NCBI RefSeq assembly: GCF_023273895.1
Contig: NZ_CP096883.1
Span: 1,550,001 to 1,614,000 of the forward strand
Reading direction: 5' to 3'
Length of the DNA stretch: 64,000 nt
Source of the DNA: Sphingobacterium sp. PCS056
GTDB lineage: Bacteria > Bacteroidota > Bacteroidia > Sphingobacteriales > Sphingobacteriaceae
This document shows, piece by piece, positions 62,015 to 64,000 of this stretch. Within the stretch, counting starts at the first letter, position 1, and each line of letters starts with the position of its first letter. Both the position numbers and the translations under genes were made by a program. The notes under the pieces were generated by a model. That model worked only from the letters and a program-made list of their open reading frames with translations. It had not been told where the DNA came from and did not search any database.

Positions 62015-63274
62015 ATGAAGAAATTCAACGCAATGATTATTGGCTTGTTAATCTGGATGTGTCTGATCTTAGTCCTGTCTTCCTGTACCAAAAAGCCTGT
62101 TGATACTACTGAAATTGCTCCTATTGAAGAGCTCCCAATATTAGATGAAAGTGTCAGAGCTTTGGTACCCCATATTTTTATCAATATTGATGATAAACAA
62201 GAAGTGATGGATAAAGATGTGTATCTGAGTGCTGAAATATATATTGAGGGAAATGATAAATTTAAGAATGTTGACAAGATAAAAACAAGAATTAAAGGGC
62301 GGGGAAATTCGACATGGAGTAAGCCTAAGAAGCCATTTCGATTGAAGTTGGATAAAAAAGCATCACTTTTAAATTTGCCAGATGCAAAAGATTGGGTTCT
62401 ATTAGCTAATTATAATGACTATACCTTAATGACAAACGCCGTTGCAATGAAAATTGGGAAGCAATTGGGTATGCCTTATACTCACGATATTGTATCTGTG
62501 GATTTGACTATAAATGGTGTATATCGAGGAAATTATAATTTGACACAACAAGTTGAAATTCATGAGAATAGAGTAAATGTTGGTGATGATGGTATTTTGT
62601 GGGAGCTTGACAGTTACTTTGATGAAGAATGGAAGTTTAAGACAAAATATTTTGATTTGCCTGTTATGTTGAAAGATCCAGATCCTGAATCTGGATTTCA
62701 ATTTGAAACATGGAAGTTGGATTTTCAAAATTTTGAAAAATTGTTGTATGCTAAAGAATTTCCTAAGAATTCTTATGGTAATATATTTGATAAGCAGCAG
62801 TTTGTCAATTTTCTCATTGTAAATATGTTGGTGGCAAACCATGAGGTTTGTCATCCTAAAAGTGTTTATATGCATAAAAGATCGGGCGGGAAATATACAA
62901 TGGGGCCCATCTGGGATTTTGATTTTGGCTTCGGCTTTAGTGAAGAACATCATCGAACTTACTTCAACAATGTCACACTGGATTTGATTAGAGAGAATGA
63001 TGACAGAATTGGAGCAGAATTGTACAAGAAAATTCTTAAAGATCCTGAAGTAAGAGTCTTGTTAAATAAAACTTGGCAGGCCTATAAAAGTAATAAGTTT
63101 AACGAGCTGATGCAATTTGTTGAAATCTTCGCTGCAGAAATACGTGATTCTCAAAAGCGAGATTTTGAAAAATGGAAAATTGGGAACAATAATTTGGGAG
63201 CAAATAAGGCTAGCATGAAAATATTTCTTCGAAGTCGTGCGCAAGTGATAGATCGATTTATTTCAAAATTATAG
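62015..63274 (+). CDS. CotH-like kinase-family lipoprotein
   Basis: 419 residues, lipobox LSSC (C24). The CotH family signatures are present: KTRIKGRGNSTWSKPKKPFR near residue 90, DWVLLANYNDYTLMTNAVA, and GPIWDFDFGFGF in the C-terminal half, where the DFDFG acidic residues would bind metal as in CotH and other atypical kinases. The Bacillus CotH protein phosphorylates spore-coat proteins. Bacteroidota lipoprotein versions are common near surface polysaccharide genes and uncharacterised. Substrate unknown. It is monocistronic, with long gaps on both sides. Confidence 0.85.
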   Translation: MKKFNAMIIGLLIWMCLILVLSSCTKKPVDTTEIAPIEELPILDESVRALVPHIFINIDDKQEVMDKDVYLSAEIYIEGNDKFKNVDKIKTRIKGRGNSTWSKPKKPFRLKLDKKASLLNLPDAKDWVLLANYNDYTLMTNAVAMKIGKQLGMPYTHDIVSVDLTINGVYRGNYNLTQQVEIHENRVNVGDDGILWELDSYFDEEWKFKTKYFDLPVMLKDPDPESGFQFETWKLDFQNFEKLLYAKEFPKNSYGNIFDKQQFVNFLIVNMLVANHEVCHPKSVYMHKRSGGKYTMGPIWDFDFGFGFSEEHHRTYFNNVTLDLIRENDDRIGAELYKKILKDPEVRVLLNKTWQAYKSNKFNELMQFVEIFAAEIRDSQKRDFEKWKIGNNNLGANKASMKIFLRSRAQVIDRFISKL

Positions 63275-63577
63275 CACATGATTTCATGCGACGAGATTCT
63301 GTAATTGTTTAGATATAATTTAAAGCTTTTGATGAATTATTGCTTTGTGATTACGATAGGTAATTTTCTCTTATAGGCGATTTTATCTCTATCCAGAGAA
63401 CAGGATCCCCTCATCCTCAGCATTGTTATTAACGGAGATGCTTATGATCGTGATCAATGGATGATCCTTATTTATTTAGACATTTATTCTTTCGCTATCG
63501 CGATTCATGTTGATATCCTGGTTTTGTTATTTCCCTAACCGAATAATTAGGCCGTCTTTATTGTATTGTCAGCAACT
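63275..63577. other. Gap before the right-edge recombinase
   Basis: 303 bases between convergent genes. No gene, strong terminator or att-like repeat matching other sequence in the window was seen. Confidence 0.45.
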
Positions 63578-64000
63578 TTAGGTGGTAAGAAACTTTTCCT
63601 TGTATGATTTTTCAAAATAGTTACCTAATGAGCGTGTTCTTTCGGTGTCTACGCTATTAATATAGCGATGAAACATTTGCTCTGTACTGTGTCCCGTAGC
63701 CTCCATTAAAAGTGGAGTGGGGATCTTACCGTAGAAATTTGAAGCAAAGCTTCTGCGTCCGATATGGCTTGTAATCGCTTCCCATTTTTGTACCATCATC
63801 TCGTATGCTCTGAATCCACAGCGCTTATGTACTTTTACTAAACTTTTTATACCTGCTAAACGTACAACTTCTTTAATCTGATCGTTATATTTCTGAATGG
63901 GTAATCGAGCTGGAAATGAATCACTATTTTTTGACATAATTACCAAAGCTGCAGGGTGAAGCGGTAATAGGATATCCTTTTGCGTCTTTTGTTGAACAAA
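63578..64000 (-). CDS. Tyrosine recombinase/phage integrase, C-terminal part (runs off the edge)
   Basis: The last 140 codons of an integrase whose start lies beyond the right edge; the frame is open to base 64000 with no stop. Visible residues include the conserved strand KTQKDILLPLHPAAL, the HxxR motif SHIGRRSFASN, the GHS box and the nucleophile Tyr in FHRYI. The first catalytic arginine is outside the window. It differs in sequence from the IntDOT-like enzyme at 26986. Pointing left, it may lie at the end of another mobile element to the right, or be a stand-alone recombinase. Confidence 0.85.
   Translation of the reverse strand, partial: FVQQKTQKDILLPLHPAALVIMSKNSDSFPARLPIQKYNDQIKEVVRLAGIKSLVKVHKRCGFRAYEMMVQKWEAITSHIGRRSFASNFYGKIPTPLLMEATGHSTEQMFHRYINSVDTERTRSLGNYFEKSYKEKFLTT

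Overview
The window looks like the chromosome of a Bacteroidota species, most likely a Sphingobacterium-type relative (inferred from gene content, not from a marker gene). Evidence is the two SusC/SusD pairs, a FecI/FecR system, many lipoproteins with short lipoboxes, DUF6520 and DUF6705 proteins, IntDOT-type recombinases, AT-rich intergenic DNA and weak ribosome binding sites. No rRNA, tRNA, CRISPR array or transposase was seen.

Region 1 (about 1-26,520) is a polysaccharide-utilisation-like locus joined to an amino-acid pathway. An AraC regulator precedes four enzymes that make a complete route from trans-4-hydroxy-L-proline to 2-oxoglutarate: epimerase, D-amino-acid oxidase, pyrroline-4-hydroxy-2-carboxylate deaminase and 2-oxoglutarate semialdehyde dehydrogenase. 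They are followed in the same direction by a DUF885 metallopeptidase, an APC permease, a DPP-IV-like peptidase, a LamG-GH127/146 enzyme (beta-L-arabinofuranosidase family), a multidomain GH43 enzyme, SusC/SusD, a fasciclin lipoprotein, a DUF5007-like lipoprotein and, behind its own terminator, an ornithine-cyclodeaminase/mu-crystallin family reductase. The simplest reading is a machine for eating hydroxyproline-rich plant cell-wall glycoproteins (extensins or arabinogalactan proteins): arabinose side chains, peptide and hydroxyproline are all used.

Region 2 (26,855-47,027) is a 20.2-kb integrated island. It is bounded by an exact 19-bp direct repeat, with an IntDOT-like tyrosine recombinase just inside the left copy and two excisionase-like HTH genes behind it. 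Cargo is a FecI/FecR-SusC(STN)/SusD-TlpA unit, a DUF6520 peptide gene, a membrane LytTR regulator with a candidate 21-bp-period operator, a noncoding stretch resembling a relic transfer origin, a lipoprotein with a JAMM-like metal motif paired with a DUF6705 lipoprotein, a duplicated 145-bp structured repeat, and a large PAS/GAF sensor that lacks a kinase ATPase domain. No conjugation genes are present.

Region 3 (47,170-64,000) resumes the chromosome: an MscS channel, two small unknown genes, a membrane AraC regulator, and a tightly overlapping five-gene operon (HEAT protein, processive GT2, TPR plus YaiO-like outer-membrane barrel, DUF4838-like lipoprotein, DUF1573 lipoprotein). Its layout matches the logic of synthase-dependent exopolysaccharide export but is not a standard Pga, Pel or Bcs set. 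A tail-anchored unknown protein, a TPR-TM-AraC regulator and a CotH-like lipoprotein follow. A second tyrosine recombinase runs off the right edge and may mark another element.
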